Positions 35,800 to 47,463 of a stretch of DNA of 64,000 nt are shown in pieces (position 1 is the stretch's first letter; each line of letters begins with the position of its first letter). This DNA comes from Morchella semilibera. Its lineage: Eukaryota > Ascomycota > Pezizomycetes > Pezizales > Morchellaceae. The stretch covers positions 3,804,001 to 3,868,000 of the forward strand of contig WBVU01000004.1 in NCBI GenBank assembly GCA_009192285.1. The letters are read 5' to 3'. Below the pieces are notes generated by a model. It ran no database searches. It was given only the letters and a program-made list of their open reading frames with translations, and was not told where the DNA came from. The translations under genes and the position numbers were made by a program.

Positions 35800-37291
35800 T
35801 CAAGAAGCCAGCGCAAACATGAGCTTCCCATAGTCGCCGCTCGTCTCGCCCTTGATTCTCTGCGCCAAATCCCTGTTGTATATCCTCTTATACTCCCTTT
35901 TGACATACTCAAAATGGACCTTGTCCCAATGGATCCTCACTAGTCTTGAGATAAGTAGGTTATCCCTGGTGCCTATTCCCTTCATGCTTGCCTCGAGCAG
36001 CACGGCATCACGCATAGGCTTGTTCAGCGCGCCCCTCTACGAGGTATACCAGCGCATCCACCATGTGTCCAGAGAACTCCCTCTTGATAAGCTTGACCAG
36101 CTCGGTACCGTAAGTGGAGCGGTATTCGGCTGCCAGAGCCCTTATATAAGCGTCGCTGGCTTGGGTTAGCGTGGAGCATACCAGGAGCTCGTCTGTGCCC
36201 ATCCCAACGCACGCATCATGGATCGCTTTGGCGTCTTTCTTCACAAGATCCTGATTCACCGGGACCCAGTCTTCAGTTCGCCCCCCTGAAAGCGCCATCA
36301 TAAATAGCTTCTCTGTCTTCATTGAGAGATCGCCGCTCACTGCCGCCTCAAGAGACTCTTTGTAGCGGACTGGGTAGATCGTCTTCATATAGTTGATCTC
36401 GGCATTGGTCTTCCCAATGATGGACTCTGTCAGCATACTCTCATTCGTTCCAAGCCCCGCAACAGCGAGGTTTGTGAAGAAGACATCGCATTCAGAGGGA
36501 CCGAATGCAACGGCCTTCAGCGCGGTGCGGAAGTTCCCGCTTGTCTCTTTCTCAATAGTTGCAATGAGGTCGCGCTTGGTATGGGTTGCGTACTGGGCCC
36601 TGATCGCCTCGATGGTGGGGCCATCACGGTGTCCAAAGACGCTGATGAGGGCCTTCTCGTCTGTGCCAAGGCCTTTACAGGCCTTGTAAATTATATCTAT
36701 ATCGGCGGTGGGTATGATTAGCGGAGCGACGGGCGGGAAGAGGTGTGCGATTGGCGGCGGAGGGCCACCAACAGGTTGTTGCGAGGGTGGATAGCCCTGT
36801 GGTGGGAGTTGACCTGGTGATGGCGGGGGGTGGTAGCCATTTGAATCACGGTGGGCGAGCGGAGGTGGATAGCCCTGAGGTGGGTATTGTTGAGGGGGGT
36901 ATCCTTGCTGTGGGGGGTATCCTTGTTGCTGTGGAGGATAACCTTGGGGATAACCTTGGGGATAACCTTGGGGATATCCTTGGGGCGGGGGAGGCTGGAA
37001 TTGTTGCGGCGGAGGGCCGTAACCTAGAGTCTGGAATCCTGGGCTTGGTGTTGGAAGCCCTGGTTGTTGGAATCCTGGTCCAGGGAAGCCAGGACTGGGC
37101 GCAGGTTGCTGGTATCCTCCAGGGAGCTGCTGGTATCCGCCAGGGGGTGGGAGCTGCTGGCCCCATTGCTGCTGTGGCGGATATTGCGGCGGGGGAGCTC
37201 CATATGGTGGCTGCTGATAAGGCGAATAGCCGACGGGGGGTTGCTGCTGCTGTGGGGGATAACCTCCTGGGGGAGGCTGGTAGTGTGCCAT
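35800..37291 (-). CDS. Annexin with PYQ-rich N-terminus, apparent frame break before repeat 4
   Basis: Single exon. The first about 190 residues are low-complexity Pro/Gln/Tyr/Gly with a QGYP tandem repeat. Four annexin repeats follow, each with the GxGT loop: [45 protein letters not shown]. Annexins bind acidic phospholipids with calcium and act at membranes; this layout is like the fungal annexin C type. The frame changes at about 36031-36034 (GAGGGGCGCG on the gene strand): the first frame stops after [10 protein letters not shown], while removing one G restores [16 protein letters not shown] and repeat 4, to give 496 aa. Without that, a 427-aa protein with only three repeats would be made. 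No intron fits. Confidence 0.93.
36936..36985. repeat. 12-nt tandem repeat in annexin N-terminus
   Basis: Four near-identical 12-nt units (GGGGATAACCTT on the plus strand; the last changed to GATATCC) encode QGYP repeats of the annexin tail. Such in-frame units can expand or contract. Confidence 0.85.
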
Positions 37292-40127
37292 AGTATTTTA
37301 CTTCTACAATAGGTAGCAGTAGGTAGTACCGGTAGCTGCAGATTCGGGAAAGAAATAGTATTAGCGAGATGTCAGCGGGGTGGAAGGAGAGGGAGAGGGG
37401 GGAGTGGGGAGGGGGTGGAGGGGGGAGGGGAAGAGGAGGAGGAGGAGGAAGGGGCGACCAATAGATGTTAATATTGGCTGACTGACGTACATATGTAGAG
37501 CCTCTTGCAGGAAAGGAGATCTGAAAGAGCGATGGTAGTACTTTTGACCAGTGTGGGGTGAGTGGGGAAAAAGAGATCCTTTTTTTTTTCTTTTTTTTTT
37601 CTTTTCTTTCTTTCTCCTTAAGGTCGAATGGATGAGAGAAAGAAAGAATCACATCAAATAATGGTCCCTTATAGGAAACTTAATAGTCCTAGATGGGCTC
37701 CAGGTAGTGTGAGATTAGGCAGATGTAAATATGGGCGTAGCTGGGATTAAGATGTCATGCGCAGTGGATGAGGTTGTTAAAAGAGATTTATGACGCATAA
37801 GATGTAGTTACAAAGGCTATATTATATGCACGTGTAACGTGTAGGTACTTAGTGGCAATACTACAAAGGCTATGTATGTATGACAATACATGCAAGGCAT
37901 ATCAATTCGATTTTTACAGTATTGGTAATGTTTGTAATGTTCACAATGTTCGTAAGAACAAGGCGCATACTCTATTCCATTCCTGTGTTAGATGGGGCTT
38001 GTTGAACAGTTATAGATACATGTACATGTACTTACCTACATCTTATGTGTGTGTGTTCGGCGAGCTCTCTTGTCCAGTCACTCACTACTCGTCGTAGTGT
38101 CCAGACGTTTTTGAACGCGACTAATATTGCATCCATACAAAATACGCCAAGCTCCTGATTTTGGGTGTATGCAATAGCGGCCGAGTTCAAAAACGTCAGG
38201 ACACCACGAGTACATGTAAGTACATGATCCCCGCATGTTCACGCCGCACATGAATCACGTGATGATACCTTAGATCCATATGTCACGCTCCTTTGTCTCC
38301 TTCACGGTTCACCTCTAAGGTTCATCAGTCTCAAGTCATATCACTCATCACCAAAGTACTTGAAAATCCAAGTCTGCAGTGTCCCTGGATCTCATCAACA
38401 CCGTACCTACTCTATCTAGCTGGTAAACTCATAATTTAAACCCTATCTTGTGATCTCCCCCCCAAGCCCCCACACCCTTGTCACTAATCGCTCCGCTAAA
38501 CCTATTCGTAGCTCTGATTGATCATCATCATCAACCATCAACCAGCTCCTGCGCTGCCCCGGTACCAAGATTCTGGATAGTCCCCCCGGACTACAAGTAG
38601 CAATCAATTCCGAGCTCTCTGAACTGCTGCTTTTTATTCAACACGCAGAATGCTTCATGTCTCTCTAATGATTCGAAGTAGTAATAGTCTGGAGAGGTTC
38701 CGTGACAATAAAAACGGGAATATACTCAACCGTTATCTTAACCGCTGCCAGCCACCCGGCACAAATTCCTCGTTCCTATGTTAGATGGACGCCCTACGGA
38801 GCCCAGTAGACCGTAGTCCATCCCGAAATCACCCACCATCGCACCAGTGTCTACTTTAGAGGATTCCTCACAAAAATAAGTGTCGAAAGCCAAGTCCCAG
38901 TGGCGTCTGTACTCCATCCCTTAACACATGTATAAGCGTTTCAACAAGCTCTCATGTGCATAAGCCTCCGCTCGTCAATCTCGAGCTGGGTATTGATCGC
39001 TTGATACTTCCTTCCTTGAATCCCTCTCCTCTCCCTCTTGCTAGAAAACGTCAATAACCAGTGTCTCGTCATGCAGGAGAGAGCCAGGGAAACCTTCTTT
39101 TTTTTTCTTCCCACGTTTAGTTTACCAACGCGACGACGCAGGTCTCAAGCCCCCGTTTCTTTCTTTCTTTTTTTATTTTTTTATTTTTTATTTATTACTG
39201 GTGGCCCACATTGCCTTCTTGGGGCGCTCTATCTATCAATCTGCTGAGGTACAAAGGGTTCCTGTAAGGTTTTCCTCTCGCTTGCCCCTTCTTGTGCTGT
39301 CTTTGTGCAACGCATCCCTGTTATGTTGCGCACTCACTGAGTACGGGGATTATCGCCCTTCTTCTTTTTTTTTTTTTTTTTTTTTAGAAGGGGAGGGTGG
39401 GTACCACAATCTTCTATCATCTAAAGTACGTGGTATGGGTATGATTTAAAAGCAATTGCGAGATTGCTCCGGTCAACATATTCATCCCTTCTTTACTCTG
39501 TTTCCTCGAACCCTCACAAAACTAAAAAAGAAAGCATTGCAAAACCTCCCTCCTTCTCCTCAGCTAACACCCCTCCCCCGGGGCCCCTAGACTAGAAAAA
39601 GAAACAGCTCTAAAAAAAAAAAAAGAAAGGAAAGGAAAGGAAAGCCAGACACGGACCTCAGTCGCAGAATAGTGGTAGCTTTGGGAAATAAAAAAGAATA
39701 TACCTACCACAAGAAAAAGCAAAACCGTAACTTAAAAACAGTAGGAGGAGGGGGGGAAGAAAAGGAAAAAAAGGCACCACCAGAGACAGAGGGAAAAAAA
39801 GCAAATGCAAAACATAAAAGCTCCCTCTGAGAACAGAAACGGAGGCCTAGAGCTAACCTTATGGTTGTATCGTGATTTCGCAAGAGAGACGGCGGGTGAA
39901 GTTAGTAGACACATAGCGTAGTAGTAGTTTAATGTAGTTAATGCAGGTAGTACCTGTACTAGTACTCTAGAGTTACTTCCCGCTGCCGATAGAGTAGAAC
40001 AGAGTATGTAGGACAGACAGACAGGACGGACAGACAGTCAGACTAGAGGCAGGACCACCACCACCACCACCCCCAGAGTTTTTCCCACACCCCCCCCCCT
40101 CCCACCCACCCCCGATACTCTACATAA
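37292..40127. other. Divergent intergenic region, annexin / F-box gene
   Basis: Promoter regions of two divergent genes. It holds purine- and pyrimidine-rich tracts (37380-37450, 37578-37618), a T21 run at 39365-39385, an inverted repeat at 38086-38212, and C-rich DNA just before the F-box gene. No additional gene is recognised. Confidence 0.6.
38086..38212. repeat. Imperfect inverted repeat, MITE-like hairpin (about 127 bp)
   Basis: The left arm (38086 to about 38142) and the reverse complement of the right arm (about 38159-38212) share TACTCG, GTGTCC, GACGTTTTTGAAC and TATTGCAT, with a few indels. The outermost bases on both sides are TA. The arrangement fits a small foldback or miniature inverted-repeat element that has begun to diverge. 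Confidence 0.8.
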
Positions 40128-42086
40128 ATGAAGAAGAAGACAACCATGGGTCTGTCAGATACTACATGTACTACTGGGACTACTGGGACTACTCTTATAT
40201 CATCAATGCCGTCCACTTCACAACCGTCGACATCGACATCGATAGCAGCAGCAGAGGCAGCAGCAGCAGCAAACGACTGCTCTCCTCCTCCTTCTCCCTC
40301 CCCTCTATCTTCACAACACCAAACTAATTGCAGCCTACCTCGAAAAGGTTCTTGTGCTGAGATCATGACTGCAACTGCAACTCCAATGGCGCACGGGAAC
40401 GCATTATCGCTGGAGAGTCTTCCATTTGAAGGTAAGGGGAGAGAAATTATTGATGTTGTGGGAGGGATACACAGATCTTGGTTGTCCTACTACACTACAT
40501 ACTACCTACATACATACCTACTACTACTTACATACAAATCTCCGTTCTTGGTTGCTTGTTGATAACCCCTTCCTGTTTTCCTATTCAGCCTTAATACAGC
40601 CTGCTTGTGGGAAAGAGGGTCTGTATGCTTGTCACTTTGTCATGTCATGTCATGTCAGTCGAGTCTGAGGGTTCAATGACACGACCGGGAAGGGTGCCGC
40701 GTCTTCCTGCGATACCTCCAATTCCGCCATCCTCAAACCGCGACGATGACAGTCCTCCATATCTCAATTGGGCTCATTATTACCATATAACAGGCGAAGG
40801 AGACATCTGCTGACTATCCCCACTCCAGTGATTAACCAGGTTTTCTCCTTCCTGGCGCCCGGCGATCTCGCCTCCCTCCGCCTGACTTCCCGCACCCTCT
40901 GTTACTCCGCAACATCAAATCCCCACTGGCGCCGCCACTTTACTGATCTCCTCCCCGCCCGTGCCGCGCTGCTCGATGTCGCCGCTGTCCCGCTGAGTGC
41001 ATGGTCGTTTTCGCACGCCCCAGACGGCTACTTCCGTGCCTATACAACACTTGTACGGACTGCGCGCGAGGGCTGGCTGCACAGCGACCAGGACTTGAAG
41101 GGCACGCTGTGGATGGTGCTCTTTAAGTCCTTCCTGAGGGAGGGGGGTGCGCGCAGCGACGACCCAAACTACCATACACTAGTGGAGATGAAGGCGGACT
41201 GCACGTCGGTCCCGCTAGAAGGGCTACCGCTAAATTCCTCGAGATGGTATGTAGACGGGAGGCCGAGCTTGAGATGTTTGTTCACCCAATCCCCTTCCTC
41301 CGCACCCCCGGAGATGTAGTAGTATTATAGTAGCAGTAGCTGACTAGCGGTCTGTATTGTAGTCCCATGTTATCCGCCCAACGTCCCATCCCGAGACCCA
41401 TTCACGTGGTGTAGGATAATGCAGCATGTCTCTGTACTCATGCTCACCGACTCCCCGGACCTCCTCGAGAACCTGATACACCTCAACACCTCCATTCTGG
41501 AGGCCTCGAAACTTCCTGGGGCGCAGGCACGCATAAAGATGCTTAAGGACATAACGGACAAGATCCTCGAGGACCGGAAAAAGGATTTCTTCAGCCGCCT
41601 TAAGAGACTGCACCACCTCCGGAGCGACCGAAATAGCAGCAACAGCGGTGGCTGCAGCAACGCTGAGCTGCCGGAGCTCGATGGTGTGGTCAATGGCGCG
41701 GGACCGGCGGCGGTGAATGATGAGGTAGGTCTGTATCCTTTCCTCTATCTTAAGGTTTCTTGCTGTAGGGGAATTGAGGGGCTGACGAGGCTGTGACTTG
41801 ATAGGAAAGCGACTGGAGTCACGATCATGACTATGACCATGATACTGGCGACGGTGACGGCGATGAGGAAGAGTGGAGCGACGGTGACGGCGATACATAT
41901 ATCTTTGGGGAGTGCATGATGTTTCAACATATACACATACAGCAACAAAGCTTACAGAACACAACGTTGGCGGCGTCGCCGGCCGAGTCCTCGTCTTCAG
42001 GGGAGGCCCCGGTGGCGACACCGAGTTTAGAGGAGCAATTTGTTGAGGAAACAGCAGATATGGGTGAGGATTCTGAAGAACCATAA
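40128..42086 (+). CDS. F-box protein
   Basis: Four exons in consistent phase (40128-40431, 40829-41246, 41415-41724, 41805-42086) give 437 aa. The F-box (about residues 96-140) is made by splicing: LSLESLPFE joins VINQVFSFLAPGDLASLRLT, then HWRRHFTDLL. The N-terminus is Thr/Ser/Ala-rich. The middle has a helical block SPDLLENLIHLNTSILEASK with charged KILEDRKKDFF. The C-terminus is acidic with repeated His-Asp and Gly-Asp (HDHDYDHDTGDGDGDEEEW). F-box proteins bring substrates to SCF ubiquitin ligases through Skp1; the substrate is unknown. Intron 1 is 397 nt, long for an ascomycete, and conceals the F-box start, so automated models may begin at a wrong ATG near 40768. MGLSD at 40146 is an alternative start. 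Confidence 0.85.
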
Positions 42087-45000
42087 CAATAAAGTGGTTT
42101 GGGACAAAAATATTGGGACACGGGTGGCTTAATTGCTTGATTGATGGAAGTTTTCTTTCGTTCTTTTCTGATGTTTTCTTGTGACTCTTCTTCCTTATTC
42201 ATATGTTACTACCATAAGTTCTTTCATATCATCATCTTACGGGGCGTTAATATTGTCCTGGGGTGTTTTATCTTCCTTTTCTTTTACATATTTTTCTTGT
42301 CACTGGAATGGTGGTGGTGGTGATGGTGATTTATATTCGATTCGATTTTTGTATAACCTACAACGATTACTGCCATATGGTACACTGGCAGTGTGCAGGC
42401 AGGCAGGCAGGAAACCCGGGAGGCGGGGAGAATGAGAGGTGGTATATTGTACTCTACTTGAGGGGATTGGGTGGGGGGGTTCTGCAAGAAAGAAAAAAAA
42501 AAAGTAAAACTGTGATATTGGGGGAGTTGGCGGGAGTTTAATACGGATTTGGTTCTAGCGTCCAATGGGGCTATCTCGCCTACTTCTTTCCTTTTATTTC
42601 TTGGCCAAGACCTTTAAAAGCCCAACGCAAAATTGCAGAAAAGGAAATCGAGAAATGCACCCTCTCCGGGTTTAGGTATTTACAGCAGCCACAACTACAT
42701 AGTCGTGCAGGAAGCTGAACAAGGCTGCGTATAAAAACGGATTTTTAGATACTCGTTAGGGTCTAGCAGTGGAGGAGAGAAGCGAACTGTTCTCTTTCCT
42801 TTTTCTAGCGCCAGAATGGATACGGGACCGTATAATTGATCCAGTTGTTGTAATGCCCCGATGTCATTCTCCTTGCTTAACGGTGATATACACGAATGCA
42901 CCAGAGGTTGGAGAATGAGCGGAAATTCCCGCTTCTTCTCCTTCTAGATCACTTGTAACCTGGAACGCCCCGAACCCGCATACCCCAATGGGGAAAACTT
43001 CGACCTTTGGCAGCGGAGCTTCCCACTTGTTCTACTGATAGGCTAAGGAGAGTCTTACACATACCTGTCTATAATGACCCTCATATACACCCCCCTTCCC
43101 CCTGTAAAGGTCAAAGGCCTGCATACCTATTGCATATGATCTGCATACTCTAAAGTACAGATCTATAGTTAAGCTCCTGTTAAAAAACTCAAATTCAGTC
43201 ACGCATGTAAGTATGTACATACACATGCCTGCATATTTCATTCCAAATTGTTGAGGGCCGTGAGCGCGTTTAGAGGAGTATGTAGAAGGCCTCTTACGCC
43301 TCGCCTGAAAGCTTGATAGGAGGCTTGATTCAAGGGGGTGTGAGACATGCATTGCTATCAGGACGGGATCGGTGATTGCACCTGGGGAAGTAATCAGATT
43401 TTGTTTTCCGTTTTTGTTTTTGTGTATAGAAACGCGCAGAGAAATTGTGGGAGCTCTCATCTATGACCGGGCTGATGTAGGATATCTACTAGTATGGAAT
43501 GCCTGGCACTGCCGGTAGAGTCAGGTCTCGTGGACACTGGTTCTTGATATGGATAAGGGGTGAGTGGGGGCTTGATTAGGGCAGGTGAACTGGTTGGTTG
43601 GTACACGGCTGCTTGAAATATTACACCTTCGAGATGTTGTTGATTTGTCTCTAGAATATGGATAAAGTAAGTATGTGTCAGAGGTTGAGAAGAAAGGTAT
43701 GTAGATGTAACCTGAAAAACAGGGATGTGTTCAAAGTTCATAATGCACGGGGAAATTGAAATGGTTTCCCCAACCAACCAGCTTGATATGTTTTAGATCC
43801 CTACGAGTAAAAAAGATGAGATATCGTTACCAAAAACAATGCTGTACCTCTGGGTTTGAGACATACATAACAAGAAACAAGAGTCCCGTGAGCAAGAAAC
43901 GAATCAACGCATTTCCGGGTTCTTTATACAGCCTTGGCTCAGAACTCCGTGGGAATATGCATCCAGAACCATTATCGATAAGTGAGCATGCGGTACTACA
44001 GGCTCTTTACACGCAAGTTGTATCGTGGTGAATGCAGCCCCCAGGGTTCAATCAAGGCCCTAGTATCAGTTGTAGAAGGCCTTGCCAGATTCAGCCTTAC
44101 AACCACTATATCTTCCTAGGTATGTCCGTACCATGCCTCAAGGCGCATGTCTTTGTAGTCACTTGAATTCGTGGTCGTGCTCTTGATGGTAGTTGCGGGT
44201 AACAGACACCCTGACAAGCAGGCTTGCGGCTTCCAAAACGTTATTTCCTACCAAATCGAGGGCTAGCCATGTCCTACATCTTGACGTCAGTTTTTAAGCC
44301 AAAATTCTGAGGCCCATACATATAAGGATGACGGGGTAGAGGATAAGACTATGGGTGGACAGTTGCATGTAGTTCTTGGCGACGAAGATCCTACATTTGG
44401 GCTTAGCTATCATGGCTGTGTTGAGAATTAGCTCAAATCTCAGGTAGTAATCATCTGCAGGTGGCAGGTTTTGGCTTACCGAGAGAGGACCGCTCGAAAT
44501 TCAGGTGATCTTACACACGCGAAGGAAGCATGGTGAGGGGATGGATGCTACTTCCGAGGTGCATACTACATGTAATTCAGTCAAAAGAACTCATAAAATG
44601 CCAGCCCAGGTCAGTGTCACCGAGCCGTGTCATTTGGGGTTGCGAAGCTTTTCGAAGACAGATTGCTTTGTCACCAATCGCAAATAAGGGCATGGGACTG
44701 GGCTTTGTTTACACATAATTCTCGCTAAAGTGCTCTAGGGGGTAGAGAAATGTCTATCCCCCGCCAAGGCAGCATTTAGTCCCGATGCCATCTGGGACAG
44801 ACCTGCATATCCCATCATACCCGAGGCACACACAGCATGGAGCCCCGAGAGCCAGGAGGGGGTGAGCCTACTTCAAATCTATAGTGTGTACTGACCCCTA
44901 CCAGTAGTCAAAATCCAGTCGCCATTTCTCCTCTCAATCAGCAGCAAAATACTTTTCTTTTGTCACCGAGTGATAACCTGTGACCTTTACTCCCTTGGGT

Positions 45001-47463
45001 TCATCTAATTTTCAAGACCCAAGTTTTTGATATATGGGTTCAAAAAGATCCCCGAAGGATGCGGTTATGTCGCCTTTTAGGATCTCTACGTACACCGTTT
45101 CACGATCTCCCCGGGGGCAGCGGTGTCGCTTCCTAGGGGCCTGCAGCAGGGGCCAGACACTTTAAAGTGCATGATCCTCCTTGCTGCGACTACCAGGAGG
45201 GCCTTTGTCGGGCGGCTGTATGCACGAGAAAGAATTCGGGAAGCTACACAAAGACCAAAATGTGATACTTAACAGGCATTAATAAGGCGAGTGATGGCCC
45301 GTGAATAAGTAACATTGTTATTAATTAGTTACTGGCATGCAGCCCGTAGGCTATGACAACTTAAGCACATCTAAGTAAAAGAAATATTAGTTACAGCTGA
45401 TACTGGTGATTTGGCCGAAGATGGCGCTGTTTTACCGCCCAAATTGAGCTAATATCCCTAGTAGAGGGGGAAGGAAGTACGGCAAGACAGTACGTTAGTC
45501 AGTGGACCCAAATCTAGATCTAGCCCACCCTGCATCGTACTCGACAGTGCACATCCAGCTACATGTAATTACCCAATTTATTTACCGTTGCATTGTTTGA
45601 CAATTTCTCAACTCAACGACAAAGGCGGTGAAATAAAACAGGTATAGAGCTCCTCCCCTCAGGGGGTAATCTTGTTACACGGTAGATATACATTACACCC
45701 AAGTCCCTGTATGGTGCCAGAATCATTGAGGGTAAACGCAAGGTGTCTCATCTCTACTCGTATATGTAGTTCCATGTATTTGGTTGCACTATCAGAAGAA
45801 AAAAAGGGGGGTCGGGATTAATCTAGTGCTTATGTAAATACATGCTGGATGGGTTTCTGGCCAAGAGGGATCTACGAGGTACACGTATATGGGGTGGTTT
45901 TTATGGTTCCATGTAACCGTAGTCTCGCGTCCATCTCGTTCACTATAGTACGTATAAACCAGCAGGGGATTGAATTGAGCCTAATTTAGTTGTCTTACGT
46001 GTTTGTGTTGCTTATCATAGCTGTTCGAATTATGGACGCAGGCCACCGAACCCAATTCTTGTACTCTTACTCCCTCCCACTACTGATAACGCGAGGCCAA
46101 CTACATCCTATAGCTATCGTGTATAGCTAGCCAACTTCCTCTAAGACAGATCACCATCTCATCCATCCATGAGTAATTAAAGGAAACCTCTTTGCCAATA
46201 CCGGCGGTAACTATTTATCGTGCAGATCAACATCTCAGCGTCAGGACCATCGTCAAATACACATGCTCCTCTAGATCTCAACATCCCACCTATCCAAAGA
46301 TATGCGCGTCGTCATCTCTCTACTTGACAAGAATACTCCCTCAACTACAGAGCCCAGCTAACTTCAGTTGAATCTGGATAGTTTTGGGCAAAACCAAAGC
46401 TCGTTCGAGGCTTGATTGAAGATGAGTACAAGTTGTAGCATGAAAACCCAACAATCTAACCTAGTTGATCCGAGAGGTTTGATGTGGAAAGGTGGAGAGG
46501 GAGGATTTGAAACCCTATGGCTGCAGCTGGGGTGACTAGTTAAGACAACTTTCACTCCTGGCTCAAACCTGCTCAGCTCCTGATATTGAGAGAAGCAAAA
46601 ACTATTTATCCTCGAATACTTCTGGCAGGGCCCAGGGGACCACGGGGGTTCGCCACAAGTGTTTTGCAAGCTTGTTTGTATTCAAGCCTCAAGCTTGAAC
46701 CCTTCCTTCTAAACCACTGAACACTGATCTGGAATGGGGAGGTTCCCCGCCCTTAGCTTTTTCGATGGAGCCCAAGTCTCTCTACATTGCTGCTCACTGG
46801 GCCACCGTCGATGTGAATTTCCGGCAGTATTTATTGGTGGCTGGGATACCCCCGTTAAAGTTTAAGCGAGTTTTTACCCGCTAAAAAAAAGGCCATGCCG
46901 ACTATCTCCGTCTTGTTAAATCTTAGATTCGGCTTGGTTCGGACTTACCACTTACAAATACGGGGATAATGGATTATTCGGGAATTAATGGTAGATCAAA
47001 AAGAGGATCTGATCTGTTAAGCTGCATGCTGCCTGTATGTCTATGGATACAAAAATACTCTAAGTATTTTCGCCAACTAAAAAAACCGGTAATATGATCA
47101 TTTCACCTTATGTAAGCCAAGCCTAGGCTTAGCCATTTAATTTTTACAGTGGGGACATGATATCTATTGCTTTTCTATAGCGGAAGTAATTAACTTAAAC
47201 TCCATCATCGTAACCCTATCGGGGGTCCTAACGATGTAATAATGTATATTTCCGATAAGCAAAGGTTTCGTTAAGCTACTGAGACTGCCTTTTCACTCCC
47301 TAGCCATTGTACTTAATTACAATGAAGTTAGGCTGATAAAGGTAGGGTAGAGTTTTATGTTTACGTGTTACCATCAATCGCTCGCAACCTCTTGACACTA
47401 CATACTTACAAGTACCCTCGATTCGCCCATAAGATCATTACAGGAAGCTATCTTCAGTCACCC
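42087..47463. other. Intergenic, convergent, gene-poor
   Basis: Between the 3' ends of the F-box gene and the acyl-CoA ligase gene. No protein family is recognised. It contains GTGGTGGTGG and GCAGGCAG short repeats near 42310-42410, a small hairpin (CTTGGGT..ACCCAAG, about 44993-45023), and possibly old mobile-element relics that I cannot identify. Confidence 0.5.

Noticed and set aside
36745-37293. 182-codon frame on the plus strand rich in Val/Gly
   Set aside because: Mirror of the repetitive annexin N-terminus on the opposite strand.
40768-41319. F-box gene model starting at the ATG near 40768
   Set aside because: The N-terminal residues are intron sequence; the spliced start at 40128 gives a complete F-box in phase.
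46690-46725. Box A/B-like words on the minus strand (TTCAGTGGTTTAG, GGGTTCAAGC)
   Set aside because: Boxes are only about 15 bases apart and no cloverleaf is possible.
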